A stretch of 64,000 nt of DNA from Desmodus rotundus (GCF_022682495.2 NC_071390.1:148838583-148902582), one strand, 5' to 3'; counted from the stretch's first letter, positions 33,401 to 46,889 are shown. The notes: generated by a model not told the origin, from the letters alone. Numbers and translations are program-made.

Positions 33401-35212
33401 TAATAAAGAAGCATGTACACTAAATTGTCATGATTTTTATACTTTAATTACAATATTTGAGTACAAATGTTAATCTAGTGTTCTATGTTATCCACTTACA
33501 AACACTTCTGAGAAAAAGTCTGCAGGTGCACCAAGGTGACAAAGTGGTCCGGGGCAAGCACACACACAAAACAGGCTTAAAACCCCTGGAACACAGGTTT
33601 CCCTTTTGCTCCTCTAAGTTTGGAAGCAATCTGGGTGGCCCCCCCAGCTGCAGCCACCCTGTCTGGAACATGGAACCTGAGAGTGACCCAAGGGGACTCA
33701 TTGATCCAGGTTCATTACTGGGGGCCCACAGCCTCTCTGCAGAAGTGAGGGTTTCTCGTTCAGACTACAGCTTTGGGGCAGAAGTCCTCTCAGTTCTCCA
33801 GGGAATTATCTGTGTAACACACACCCAGCTAGCACCGTAGGTGACAAAGCAACTTTCCTGTCTTTCTTCAGGGTGTGAAGACTGGGTGGCTGACAGGTGT
33901 ACAGCCTAACTGCTTGCCCAGCTTTTTCACAAGTCCAAGCTAATTCTAATTCCACCCTTATTTATCCTCAGGCCGAGCTAGACCTCCCTACCTTTTTTCT
34001 CCCTGACCAAGAAGAAAGCAAGACTCTAGAGCTTGTTGCTGCTCCAGCTCTGCTGTTGTTGCTGTTTTTCTCTGGGTCTCACTGGAAAATCCAGTTGGGA
34101 TACCTTGACTCCTGAGCACTCTATACCTGGGCCCCCACCCACAGCCTTCTCCCTGGACTGGCTTGCTTCTCCCTGCTACACAACTCTTGGGATGATTGCT
34201 TGTGCTTTAGACTTTCCTAGATGACTAGCCTCTAGCCCACCATTGACATTGTTCTTGGCTACCCCCGGCTCTTTGAGAGTGACTCAGACCTTACCTTCCA
34301 GTCCTAGCTCCTCTGTACCCAGTCTTTCCCTCTCTCTCCTGTCTCACCTGGACAGCACCCCTCCACTCACTCTTTTTGTCCCACACCTCCACCTTTCACC
34401 CCAAGACACCAATGTGGGAGTAGGTGGCCCTGCCTCATCCAGATATGGCTGAGCATCTGTTTGGGAGGAGGGAATGGAGACTCCCCTGGGACATTCATTC
34501 TTCTTCTCTTCTCTGAAGTCTTTTTCAGCTTCTCCTTTCTTGTAAAGACCTGTGGTCCTTCAATGGAACCAGAAAAAGGATGCTTTCTCACTCACAACTG
34601 TTGGCTCCAGGATCCCAATGGCTTGGCCTATTCCACTTTGTCCAAACTGCAATCTTCTTTCCTTTCTTCTCCCTGTGAGGATGCTGCTCCCCATGCTCCA
34701 CAGGGAGTGTGCGGAGGCTCTTGGAACCAGCCCCCAACCCTCGTCTGTGACCTTGGGTTGCCACATGCATCCAGGCTAAGGAAGGACTAAGGATTCTTAG
34801 ATGGATACTGGTAGTGTGCTGCCTCACACCTGGGCCTCTCCGTTTGTGAGTGTGGGGAGCACATGCTTCCCCTAGATCTCACTAATGGAGTCCTAGACTC
34901 CCACTCCTGCTGCCAGCCACCTCTGCCGTGTGACAGATGGTCCATGGGGTGACTGCTGCTCACGAGCTTTATTGCCTCTAAACCCAGCTGAAAATCCCCG
35001 CCTGCTAACATCTGTGCAGGTGCCTGGAGATGGATGTGCTCTGGAAGCAGAGCTGCCAACACACATCTCCCCAGCCCATCTTTCACCTGCTCCCCAGTGA
35101 CCCACCTGCGGTGCACTGCGACAATGCATTTGTTAGCACACTAGAAAAGCCCCAGCTCTCCAGCCAGTTGTGCTCCTTCCTTCCTTGAGGGAGGCTGTGT
35201 GGAAAAGGGAAG
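33401..35212. other. Unassigned sequence
   Basis: No gene recognised. Pyrimidine-rich DNA spans about 34240-34400. Overlapping frames around 34460-34830 on both strands have no domain. Nothing else was noted. Confidence 0.4.
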
Positions 35213-35626
35213 GTATCGGTTTCCTACAGCTGCTTAGCAAAGTGCCACAAACCGGGTGTCTTGAAACAACAGAAGTTGTCTCACAGCTCTGGAGGCTAGA
35301 CGTTCAAAATCAAGGTGTACGCAGCACAGAGCCCTTTTTGAAGCTTTTGGGAGAAGTGGTTCCCTGACTCTCTGGAAGTCTCTGGTAGGTGTCGGCGCCC
35401 CTTGGCATATCAGTGTCACCCCAACCCTGCCCCCATCACCACGTGAAGTCCTCTCTGTGTATCTGGGACCAAACTGCCCTCTTCTTATAAGGACACCAGT
35501 CATATCCACTGTGACCTCCTCTTAACTTGATGACATCTGCTAAAACTCTATTTCCAGATAAGGTCACGTTCACAGATTGCAGACAGATATGCATGTTGCG
35601 GGGAGACTACTCAACCCAGTATAGGT
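35213..35626 (-). repeat. MLT1-type LTR, antisense
   Basis: Complement of a MaLR LTR with both ends readable: 'tttcctacagctgcttagc', 'caaaccgggtgtcttgaaac', 'ctcacagctctggaggctag', 'cttcttataaggacaccag', 'aaactctatttccagataag', ending 'tcaacccagtatagg'. No internal region is attached, so this is a solo LTR. Confidence 0.85.
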
Positions 35627-35800
35627 AGGAAAGGAGGAGGGGGTAAAAAGGAAGAAAGGAAGAGAAAGGTAGAGAAGGGGGGAGAGTAGAAGATGAATGG
35701 TGGAAGGATAAGAAGAAATGCAGAGAAAATGACAACAAGATGACAGAAAGGTGTGAGGCAAAGGAAAGAAAATAGGGGACAAGGAAAAAATGGAATAGAA
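35627..35800 (+). repeat. Polypurine (GA-rich) low-complexity tract
   Basis: About 170 bases in which the + strand is nearly all A and G, with few interruptions, beginning exactly at the end of the MLT1 LTR. The composition favours non-B structures. The matching minus-strand frames (for example 35570-35806) are artefacts of the bias. Confidence 0.75.
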
Positions 35801-35849
35801 AGGCAACTCACATTCATTCCATGGGTGCTGAGAGCGTGCTAGGAGTCCT

Positions 35850-35965
35850 CATTCATTCATTCATTCATTCATCAGGTATTTTTCTAGCATTTCCTAGGTG
35901 TCAGGCACTGTTGTAAGCACTGCTCACGTGACAGAACGACACCAAGGACAACTCCTGCCCTCTGG
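35850..35965 (+). repeat. (ATTC)n microsatellite joined to an L2/MIR tail
   Basis: Six tandem ATTC units lie at about 35849-35872. They are followed by 'ggtgtcaggcactgttgtaag', 'cactgctcacgtgac' and 'actcctgccctctgg', the usual wording of an L2/MIR-class repeat. The microsatellite may have grown from the repeat's own TTCATTCA words. Confidence 0.6.
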
Positions 35966-36879
35966 TGCACATGTATTGGCTCCCCACCTCACTGAGGGCC
36001 CTGGAGAAGGTCGGCAAGTTGCTCCAGGTCCCGGGTACGTGGTCAAGGGGGTGTTTGGATGAGGGCTTCCCTGGCTTTGCATGCATGCCCCTGAGAAACA
36101 GAAAGCCCGTGCTCTGAGAAGGTCGTGGTAGAAAGTGCCTGATGTTCTCATGTTACTGTATCAAGAAAATTCCCGCCCTTCCCCAAAGAGAGAAGGGGCC
36201 ACTAACCTGCACACCTGCTCCAGTGTCCCCTCAGCCATCATCTCCCGCAGAGCTGCCCCTGGAATGGCAGCAGCTGGTGGGTGGGGTCCTCCCATTAACA
36301 TCGAGTGGGTCCCTCCTGAAACAGGAGGCAGAGCCCAGGCCCCAGCTGTGCAGCCGGCCTTGGGGTTTGAGGATGGGTGAGCGTGTCAGGGGAATACACG
36401 CTCTTCCCCTCACTCCAGTCCAGCCTCAAGCCTCTGTGCTCCGCACCACCTAGAGCCACTAGCACCTGATCTCCGCATCTGAGCCAAGGAACAGGGTGGG
36501 TGTGTGTAATGATTGAGGCACCCCACCTCCCTCGTACCCTGTGCCATCCACCCACACAGACCAGCTCTGTGCCGACCCCTCGCCGATGCAGACCCCTGGC
36601 TCTCCTTGTCCTAGCCTTCAGGTGGGCCGCCCGTTTTCCAGGACTTTGAGGCACAGGCTCCCTGCCCGTCCCCAAGTATCTGTCTCTATGGTCGGTTTCC
36701 TTCCTCGCCTTCCTCTCATTGCTGCCCAGACATTTCACTGTCTCCAGAGCCCTACTTGCCCATCCCCTGGGTTTACAGCACCCGACAAACATGCAGGAGG
36801 TGCTCGGTCCTGCTGCCTCTCAAAACCCCCAGTTCAATGACATTGAACTCATCATCTTTTCCTGGACCTGCTGCTCCCA
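35966..36879. other. Unassigned sequence
   Basis: GC-rich, without exon features. The minus-strand frame 36295-36792 (165 codons) is arginine- and proline-rich with no domain, and I treat it as chance. Confidence 0.4.
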
Positions 36880-37660
36880 TGCTCAGCACCTTGTGAGTCG
36901 TCCAGATCCCCCTGCCGCTGAGCCAGGAGCCTGAGGGTCGTCGCTGACTCCTGCCTTCCTCACCCGCCCTGGGCTGCTCCAGCGCCAGGCCAGCCTTCTG
37001 GATAGCTCTCCATCCCTACTGACCCCCCACCCCAGGCAAAGTGGCATCTTGCCCAGATTCCCACAGTCACCTCCTAATTGGTGCCCCTCCCCATACAATA
37101 TCCAGGATAATTGTTTGGAAATATGTGTCTGATTTTTTCATTCAAACCTCCTTGTACATACTCTGGATTTTAAAAACATTTATCTAGGCTTTCCTTTGCC
37201 AACAGGCTTTTCTTGGTCTGGTTCCAGCATACCTACTAAAGCCTTGAGCCCTACACTCCTCCACAGGCCCCCCCACATGCATTCACACCCATGCACACAT
37301 GTGTGCACACACACGTACACACATGCACACCACAATCTAGTCATGCCCATCTATTTAGTCATATGTGCAGTTATTTACAGGGTGCCAGCTCTTTGCACTT
37401 GGGATACAATACGGATGCTGGTTACCATTTCTTAAACATGTCGCATACATGTTTTCTCTGATTTTCCTCCTATTACTCCCTCTGCTGGGGACGTCTTCCT
37501 CCCTTTCCACCTAATAGAGGCCTATCCCCTTTCTTCAAGACCTGGCTCAACACACCTCTTCTGTGACACCTTGTCCACTTCCAGGGGGAGTGAATTCCCT
37601 GATATGCCTCCGACACACCTGCCCACGGCGGAAATGACAGCCTTGTGGGTGGGGGCAAGG
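36880..37660 (+). repeat. L2 LINE remnant with CA-rich patch
   Basis: Follows L2 from 'gtcgctgactcctgccttcc' and 'cacagtcacctcctaattgg' through 'ttcaaacctccttgtac' to 'ttcttcaagacctggctcaac' and 'ctcttctgtgacacctt'. A CA/TGCACA-rich microsatellite interrupts it at about 37275-37332. The stops show it is a fossil. Confidence 0.65.
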
Positions 37661-40600
37661 ATCACTAACTGTTCGCGCCTCGTGGCCGATCGGGGGACCC
37701 AGTGCACTTACTGCATGAGCCAGTGAATGGAGGGCGCAGAGTGTTCTGAGTGCTGTCACGGCCCCCTTGTGACACCCCCAGGAAGCCCCAGACCCCAAGC
37801 TGTGCTCGGCCAGAAATGGCCTAGTCTTGGTGCCCATCAGACCCCGCCAGCAGCGGGGTAGCACCCCCAGGAAAGTGGGACTGGCTTTCTCTCCTTCCTT
37901 GAAACTTGAAATGCAGCTGTTTCATATCCAAGGAAAGCTGGCTTGACTCCTAACACCCCATGCACATGGCTGGGGAAATGCAGAGAAAGCCCAGGTTAGG
38001 CCCCTGATGTGGGTGTCACTGAGGCCCAGCCCACTGTGTGAGGCCACACACCTCTCCCAGTGGGTAACTGGACTTCCCTAGGCCTGATGCCGGGGGTGCG
38101 GGGGTGAGTTGTGGGCTCGGGGGAACACACACAAAGCACCAGGGTATAAGACATTCTCAGTTGCAGCCTGGAGTGTTCGCACTCTCCCTCCTTCCCTCTT
38201 GGAAGCAGCATTGCAGTTCAATATTTAGGAAGTTCTATTCTATTTCTTGGAGGAGTCTAGCTTGGCTTGGATGTGTTTTTTCTTTTTCTTCCACTTTAAT
38301 GAACCAAGTATTTGGGAAATTAGCTCACAGAGTCATGCCACCAACACCAAATTAGAGCCATCTGTACAGATAAAACAGTTAGGAGCTTTTGTGCCCCAGT
38401 GGGCTGAGATGTGTAGCTCATTCAGTCTCAGAGGACGTACTTTATCCCTGAGTTTCTTTTTTTCCCCCTGACACAGAAGACGCCTCAGTCAGCGCGTAGG
38501 AAACAGGAAGGAACCCGTTGTTTTAAATAGCAGATGGCAGAGAATTGACTCATTCTGGTCTGTTCATTCAGCAAGCGACAGCCAGAAGGCAGCCTGCTCA
38601 GCCCCCACGTTCCCCAGACGCAGGTCAAGGGGCACAGCCAGGGTTTTCCCACAGAAAGTCTGAAGAATTCACTGCAAATACTTTCAGAGGGAACTAGAGA
38701 AGCCTGAGGTTTCTATCTTGTGAGGGTCCTTACAAGGACCTTAAAAAAAAAAAAAAAAAAAGCTCCAGTAAAAACCCACAAGAATACCTGGAAATCAGAC
38801 AACATCCTGTGTTTCCCTTCCCTATCCTGATTTACTCTGAGTGGGGCTAACACACCTTCCAGCCTCCTTTTCCTCATCTTGGCAATGGTCTATTTTCACT
38901 TTTCCGGTCTGAGAGCCATGGGCTCAGGGCTGTGAGGCAGCAGGAGGGGTCACCTCTGCACGGACAGAGGGCCCCCGAGAAGGAAGGTTTTTGCAGGGAA
39001 AGGAGTTTCCACAGGGCAGCTGGGTCCAGAAGCCCAAGGGTTAATTTGCCTCAAATCCATCATTGTGGCAGCAAAGCACACAAATTAGTCCTGCCGAAGC
39101 AGTCCTGACCTCTGGGTTTAATTTTTTAAAGTGTGTTGTGCCGTGTGTGACGTTCACATTGGAAACCAGGTGCCATGGGGAAAGCGGAGGGGCCAAGCCC
39201 TTGAGCCCTGCCGCTCACTCCCACCCCCATTGTCCTGTGTCTTCTTCATTCTCAAAGCAGACTCGAGTCACATAATTTCCAATAGATGAGCCTGGGGGGC
39301 TTGGAACTGACCTGCCTGAACTCTCCTTCCACGCCTCTCCCATCCCACTGCAAACACCCACAGCCTCGTGGCTTACATGGTGTCCTCACCGAGTCCTTTC
39401 CTGCCAGTCCCCCAGGGAGGGCTCTGAGTGCCCCTCCTCCCAACCCAGGCTCTGTCTTTCATAGCCGTAGAGCTACATGGGCTCACATTTTAACCCCAAA
39501 CTGACGATGACGCCTGTCACCAACGGGAGTGACCACAAGGTCCCGTTTGGATTGCTAACCTGACTCCCAGTGCTGGTAAAACCCTGGACACTCACGGAAG
39601 TGGAGTGTATACCGTCTTGGGTGGACATCTTTCCCTGACATCGCCCTTTTTGGGAACGTGCCAAACGAGCGGATTCCCGGTATACTCAGGAGGTGGACCG
39701 CAATCCCGGAGGTGGAGAGTGGGGAAAGCCTTACACTTTCTTGTGTTCCTCAAAGCCATTTTGTATGCCTACAGGTGTCAGTATAAGCCAAAAAATGGGT
39801 CTCGTCACAGAGGAAGTTAGAGTAACCATATAATTTATTGTCTAAATCTAGATACCGCTGAGAGTGAAAAGGAGACCTATTAATAATTTTGCCAAAACAT
39901 GTGTAGGTGATGCATGTCCCAGGCAAACTGGGACAGATGGTCACCCCATGCATGAACTGTGAGCTCTAAATGAGTGCCGGCTCCAATGTTGGGTATCATA
40001 CCCAAGCGACCCTAGGCCCAAAAGGGGCGTAGGGAGGCCGTCAGGAGGGTTACGGAATAAGGCTGTGAGCCACCATGCCTGACTGAAGGTCACACGGGGG
40101 TGAGGAGGGGAAGAAACTGGCTTTGTTCACCCCAGAAAAAGGTGGCTCTGCTATAGACTTGAGAAAACCAGCTTCCTTTTCTTGTCTGAGCTGCGAGTTG
40201 CTCTCAGCACAGTAACTGAGTTCTGCCAGCTCCTTTTGCAGCTGCGAGGAACAGCAGTGTCCTGAGTCCGGCAGCCGCAGTTCCAAGCCCACTCTCCGCG
40301 CTCCAGCCGCTGTGACGCCCGTCAGAAGTTAGACTCACATTTACAACACTCAGTTTCCCTTGGCATCCCGTCGAAAGGTCCAGGCAGGTGGTGTCTTTCT
40401 TCATTCTTCCTAACAGATACGGCAGTGGATCCAGGGCTCTGGAACCCTTCTCCACCCCGAGCAAGGCCGCAGGATCAAATGCCCATTGTCTAGGCCCCTC
40501 ATTTAACCCAGCCCGCCAGCAGTACCTTGTAAAAGACAAGTCCCTCTATTTTAAGAAGCAAAATTATTTCATTTAGTTATATTTTAACTTTTCTCAGATC

Positions 40601-41819
40601 CCAAAGAATTAAAAATTAAATCTTAAGTGTTGGATAAAAATTTCTTCATTCATTTAAGAAAGGTTATTCCCTCCTAGGATAGAAATACTCATATGGCCAA
40701 CAACATAGTATTCTATGGCATGGTTTATCCTCAATTTCTAGGCAAAAGTTATACTGAAAAATACATTGAAGTAATCCAAATAGTTGCAAAGATAAAATGA
40801 TTCTTCCAGAAACATGGTACACTGAGTAGAGGAGACTCCAAGAAAACTCCTGTATACTAGTTTATCACAACATATCATTTGAAAAGGAAAAATGCCCTCT
40901 GTGTAACCATGAAAAGAAACAAGCACATGTTTTGTATTCTTGTATAAATTTGACTGCATGATAGATAAGAATTTATAAAATTTTCCCCTGGCGTCGGTTC
41001 TCTCATGGTGCAATTCCATGTTCCCAGAGTAAAGTTATGGGTGGCGGAGGCTGTCATAACTTTACTGTGATAGCCCCCAAATCAAGGATTTTGCTTTGTT
41101 TATGTTTGTTTACAGAAAAGTGTTCAATAAATATTTGATAAAAATGTTACTAAAAGTTACATTAACTATCAAATTATGACAATAAATATAAACGGCTTAC
41201 ATTTCTTTAAAGTCTCTGATGAAATTGAAAAGTGAAAATGAAAACTTTTCCACATATAAGGATTATGTCTAAAACATAAAATAAATGGCCCAAAGGTGCT
41301 AAACATCAGATTGTGGTAGCCAAAACTATAAAGGAACACAGAGAAAAAGGAATTTGAAATGAATGTTATGTTTGGATTGCATGTGAAACATACACCAAAA
41401 TAGATCATAGGCTGGTGAGTAAAATAAGTTTCCACAGAAATCGAAGGATTGAAATAATATGCAGAGTATTTTTGGACCCAGTGGTATTACGCTGAATTAT
41501 TTCATGGCCCTTAAAAACACAAAATGCACATTCTGTTCCAGTTTATGTGAAGCAGTTATAAATTTGATAAAATTCTAATAACAAAAATAAATCTCTTGGT
41601 AAAATTTTGATCATAAAATTTTAAGTCCATCTTCTCTGATCTCAAATGATAAAACCCCCTAATCAGTACTGTAGACAAGACCAATGACTTCTAAAATCTT
41701 AATCATTTAGATATTGAAAATATGCTTCAGAGTTACAAGGATTTAAAGAGAAAATTAAGACTATAAGAGCAGGCTATTTTGAAGAAAAACAGTAAATGAA
41801 ATCATTATTGGGCTTACAG
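37661..41819. other. Mostly unique sequence
   Basis: About 4 kb with no confident repeat. An A20 run is at 38742-38761. Candidate conserved blocks by look only are 38465-38600 (AAATAGCAGATGG, TTGACTCATT) and 39030-39140 (GGGTTAATTTGCC, CAAATTAGTCC, GGGTTTAATTT). From 40560 the DNA becomes AT-rich and may hold unreadable LINE remains. No frame carries a domain. Confidence 0.35.
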
Positions 41820-42180
41820 GAGAGTTACGGTGGGAGGAGCAATGAACACGTGGCGCCCAGAGGGTTTTCAGGCTGATGAAACTGCTCTGCATGACACCGT
41901 CGTGGTGGCTGCATGTCATTACACCTTCGTCCGGACCTGTAGCGTGCACAACACTGAGAGTGAATCCTAAGGTACACCAGGGATTTGGGGTGATTACCAC
42001 ATGTCATTGTAAGTTCACCAACTGTAACAATGCACCACTAGTTGGGCTGGGGAGAGGCTGGGGGTGTGGGGCCCAGGTGGTGTGGGGAGGGCGTGTACAT
42101 GGGAAATACTCGTACCTTCCTCTCAATTTTGCTGTGAACCTAAAACTTCTCTTAAAAATAGAGTACTTTTTAAAAAAGGG
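41820..42180 (+). repeat. L1 3' UTR
   Basis: 'gtggctgcatgtcattacac', 'tagcgtgcacaacactgag', 'gtgaatcctaaggtacacc', 'ccaactgtaacaatgcacc', 'gtacatgggaaatactcg', 'ctcaattttgctgtgaacc', 'taaaacttctcttaaaaat' follow an M-class L1 3' end and finish in an A-rich tail. Confidence 0.75.
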
Positions 42181-42189
42181 TTAAGCTCA

Positions 42190-42870
42190 AAGGAAACATC
42201 ATAGCTTTAAATAATTTATTATTTAAAACAACAAAAAGGAAAAGAAAGGGAAAAAGCTCAAAACTAAACAAAAGCAGAAAAAATTAGTAGAAAAATGAAT
42301 AAGAAGAATGATAAGAAACAAAATTGATGAACATTTGACAAATATAATAAAAGAAAAGTTTTAACAAGAATAAGTAAATTAGAAACCAGAAAGTGATAAA
42401 CATCAGAGATGAAGAGATAAGGGAGATCAAAACTATACACAACTTTACAATAATAAATTTGGAAATCTCCACAAAAAATGCTTTTCCTGGGAAATATAAT
42501 CAACACTTTTGCAGTGCAACGAGGCGCAGAGAGCTTGGAAACAACAAGACCTAAGAAAGTTATGCAGGAACCACCTTCCTGGTGGATATCTTTCAGTTGT
42601 CCAGATGCTATTAAAACATGTTACGTAAAGTTTTCAGAAAGCACAAAAAAGAAGGAAAGTTACTTAACTTATGTAAGAAACCACATATCCCTGACACAAA
42701 GGCACGGAAAGGGCAGCGAGTGGGTGGTGCAGGGCCGCAGGGGCGGCGTACCTCCGGCACTGTTCCCACGGTGCTGCGCGGAGAGGAAACGCCGCAGTAA
42801 AGCCAGCAGTGTGGACGTGGGCGGTTAAGGGTCACTTCTATTTTTGAGCGTCTCTGTATCAAAAATTAAG
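42190..42870 (+). repeat. L1-like fragment with a CpG-dense 3' part
   Basis: The A-rich 42220-42480 ('aaaattgatgaacatttgac', 'gaataagtaaattagaaacc', 'tacacaactttacaataat') resembles L1 ORF2. The following 200 bases are not clearly LINE. In 42704-42823 I count 13 CpGs in about 120 bases, well above the surroundings. No promoter or exon was recognised. Confidence 0.5.
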
Positions 42871-45800
42871 AAACAGCAAAACAATTTTTCAAATCTAATA
42901 ACATTTAGAAATACATATTTTAAATATTTACAAAAATAAAAATGAATACAACTGTTTTGGAGCATGATGTAGAAATAATGCCAAGAGTACATGTGAAGAC
43001 TTTAATGAAGTGGGATCCTTCTGGCCGTGCCTTACCCCGCACTGCGCACACGCCTCGTGACAGACGGACAAAGGCTGAGGGGAAGCAGAGCAAACACTCA
43101 GAATGCTTATGAAAACTTCCCTTTTTATGCTTCTGCCTCCTGAGAGTGTGTACACATGAAGGATACAACCTGTTGCCAACAGCCTTTCCATTTATGATGA
43201 AACGCTACCAGAACAAAACAGTGTTTATATGATCAACCTTATCCTATGCCATCACCTCGAAAGTTCTGAGTGTGAAATCTATAGAAAGATGTGTTGCAAG
43301 GCTACTCTTGACGTGGGCACCCAGCTCTGGCAGGGAGCACCTTCCACCCCTCCGTTTCTCCCTCCTAGACCTGTAGAAGGCCGGGGCCAGGCCTGGACGG
43401 ACCAAGTACAGCTGGAGTGAAGCCTCCTTCCCCCAGGCCCAGGCCCGTGCTGACTCGCCCCCACTGCTCCTGACCCAGTCGTCAGTCACGGTCACTTTTA
43501 CTCTCAGGTACTTCTTTGTCTCATTTGGCCGTGGGACTGGGGTCTTGCCACTTGGGTAAGGACAGAAACAATGTGTGCAATGTCCAGATGTCATTGAAGG
43601 GGGAGGCAAGCCCTTATTTTCCCCTCTCCTTCCTGCCTGCTGGCTGAGATGGAGACAAGCCGGCTAATGCTGAAGCAGCCGTCTTGAACCGTGAGGTGTG
43701 TTTGAGAAACAGAGCCCAACACAGGGGAGTAATAACACATAAGGACTCCAGAGAGCTGGCTGGACTCAGGGTGAGCACAGATCCCCCAGAAACTGCTCTG
43801 ATCTCAGGCCACCAAAGATAACCAGAGGTTGGAAGGTGGAGGCCCAGCACGGGCCTACTCAGGGGAAGGTTCTGCCTCCTGCCCACTGGGAGAGCTTAAA
43901 TGCCCAGAGGCACTCGAGTTCCTCTTGGCTACAGGTCTTCCCTCCTAAGGCTGGGGAAGACACTGGCCCTCCTAAGGTAGCCACATTAACTATCACCTGC
44001 TCTGCCTAACCAGATGTCATTCTGCTTTGTATCAGCTGGTGCTCCTGCCTACTTTCAACTTGTAGGAAGATGCCAGAGAAGTTATGCTGGTGCTAAGCCA
44101 GGTAGAATTAACCCACCTTGACTTTATCCTAGATTAGTTTAATAACTGTCTTTGTAGGTCTTACTCAGAGCTCCTTACATTTGCTTTCAAATAACTCCTT
44201 TGGTTCTATGTGCAAGAGAATCAAACACAACTAAGCTTCAGGAGCTCATATGGGAATTACCAATGGAGGGTAGATGTGCCTGAAAATTCCATTTAGACAA
44301 GGAGCCTAGTTCCCCCCTCAAGAAATACTGAGCCCTGTGTGACGCCCTGATGAGTGCATACCCCCAGCCTTGGACCCCTAACTCCTGTCTCCATGCTTTC
44401 TGAGGGGTCCCTACTAGAAGGAAGCTCTCACTGGTCTTTCCAAACCTGGGAAAGAGCAACAGGACTCCACACCTTCTCCCCAAGCTGTGGCTGGCCTGTC
44501 CGGGGAGGGCTCAGGGGGCCGCAGCTGCACAGACCTCCCCCAACCTCGGTGGACCCTTGGGAGGAGGAGCAAGAATCCAGGGCAAGGGAAGAGAGGTAAG
44601 GAGTAGTCAGGCCAACTTCACAATACACCTGAGAGATGCTTCTGAGCCTTCTCTGAAATTCCCCTGAGCCTGCATTTCCTACTCAGTGGTAAGTGGGCCG
44701 TAAATGTAATGATGACCTGCATGTCAGCTAAACCTTCTGGCCACTTAAAACCTAGATAAAGTTGGCTCACACTCCTTTCTCGTGACACTTATATGTCCAA
44801 AGTGTTCCCGGAGGTTTCACATGTTCATCTGGGAGCTTAGCCTGTCATGGTCCTCTCCACCTCTACCCCTGATATCTGGGGTGCACATATGCTGACCGTG
44901 ACATGGACGTGACACCATCCTTGATTTTTACACACCCAGGATGACAATAGAAATATCCCTGTGGCGCAGACACTGACCATCGGAATGGACACCGGCTGCT
45001 AACAATTGGGGCAGGCCCACCACCAGTGCCAGGTGAATGTGAGCTTTGCGAACAGTCCCACAGCACACATACACACAGCGTGTTGTACAAGTTGAAGGCC
45101 GAGAGGAGAGGTCATTTGTGTATCAAACAACTATGGAGTATCAGATATTCTTACTCTGAAACTCATTTTTGGCTACGCCCCATCAGGGGTTCCTGCTCAC
45201 TTGTTCTCCACTCATGTCAGACACCATTAGATGTCTACTTAACAGTCATCTCCCACCTTTTCGTTGCTAATGAAAGCTCATTTTTATTCAGCCTGTGGTC
45301 CATGTTTTCCAAAGGTGAGCCCTCCCTCGGGACCAGGGTTGGTGGGTGAACTGTGATGGGGCCATGGGATGGTAACGAGCCCATTGCCCTTTGCTGGGCG
45401 GGCTTAAGTGTAGGCACGTGAAAGCAGAGAAACCAGATCAAGCCAGTGCTCTGAAGAAAGTCTCCTAGAAGGCTTCTGTAAACTATTTTTTCTTCCTGGT
45501 AAAAACAAAACGATATGAAAGGAGAAGCTCTCTTCCACTTCCCTTTCAGCCCTGCCTTTACACGCAGCAACAAGAGGACCTGCTGCCCAGGGTTACGCAG
45601 ACATCCCACAGCCAGGAGGGCAGAGCGCCCCAGCTGAGGACAGTAGGACACAGAGGTGGGAGGAGACTGGGTCCTGCAGCTCTGGGACCACTGACCACAG
45701 GGCCTCTCCTGGTTTGGGGCAATTTACTCCCACATTCCGGCCACTTTTGGAGATAGCTCTGCTTCTTACAGCCACCAGCTTCCCAACACACAGCCTCGCA

Positions 45801-46189
45801 CCTTCTCACAGGTCCTTGCTTTTCTCTCCGTTCCTCTCGAGCTGAGATAAAGTACTCATTTGCTCCCACAGTGCAGTTGGAACAGCTCTTTTATTGCTTG
45901 GGTCGCTGCCAAATCTATGCCTTTCACAGTCTCACCTTGTATCCCAAATAGTTTAGTCAAGATATTTTCCCAAAGGAAAAAAATTCCTTCCCGAAGAGTT
46001 CTACTGCTGGCACTGAAAAGGCTTTTTGTCTCAAAAGAAAAAAAAAAAATTCAAGGCAGATCCCGTTCAGGAATCTCCAAGAGATAACACCTCTGCAAAT
46101 CGTGGCTGCCAGCTGTCCTGTTGCTTCACTCGAGGCTTCACGTGTTTCTCTTTACATGACACGCAGTGGCTCAGTATTAGATTCAAGTG
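42871..46189. other. Unassigned sequence
   Basis: No gene recognised across about 3.3 kb. Overlapping frames of 75-138 codons occur on both strands without motifs. An A-rich run is at 46038-46051. Old LTR-like material may be present near 44.7-45.3 kb, but I cannot name it. Confidence 0.35.
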
Positions 46190-46350
46190 TGCATAATAGT
46201 GATTTGACATTTATATACATTATAAAGTTCTCACAATAAGCCATTACCATCTGTCAGCATACAAAGCTAGTACAATACTGGTGACTGTATTCCCTATGCT
46301 GTACTTACATCCCCGTGACTTGTTTATTTTATAACCGATATAACACCTCT
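46190..46350 (-). repeat. L1 3' UTR fragment, antisense
   Basis: The words 'acaatactggtgactgtatt', 'ccctatgctgtacttacatc' and 'cgtgacttgtttattttata' also occur, slightly changed, at 50945-51010 in the larger antisense L1. This places it as the same kind of L1 3' UTR. Confidence 0.65.
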
Positions 46351-46889
46351 TAACTGTGAGCCTCCATTCCTGGAGGCGTGGAGGCGAGTCCTAGAGCAGA
46401 GCCTCTCCCACTCCCGTCCCAATCTTTCTTCCCAACTTTGCCCCCAGCTCTCCTGTTGACGTACCCTGTAGTCCGAGTAAACTAAACTTATTTGCCCCCA
46501 ATTCTCCCAACGCAGTGCCCTTCTCACACAACAACACCCTCTCTTCTTTCCTCGCAATTCCTTAATATCCCACACAGACCCGTCCTTGCCCCTCTGCTTT
46601 CCAAGGACCTGTCTGATATACAGCAAGCACTCCTGCCGCCCCCACTGCGCCAGGCACTGGACCCTGCTGGGCAGCCAGCCGAATCAAGAGACATCCGGGG
46701 CGTAAGCTCATGAGTCTAACAACCAGCTGGGAAAATGAACATTAAACAAATGGTTACATAAGTTTTTAAATACAATTGTGACAAGTGCATTTCACCTTTC
46801 ATCAGAGAGAGGGGCTGGGGTTTGGCCCTAGTCCCAGGCCCTTCATAGGGCGGGGCCATGTGTGGTGCGGGAAGGAGCACACACAGCGG
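46351..46889. other. Unassigned spacer
   Basis: Nothing recognised. Short frames only. Confidence 0.4.

Noticed and set aside
36295..36792. 165-codon minus-strand frame
   Set aside because: Arginine/proline-rich translation of GC-rich DNA without recognisable domains.
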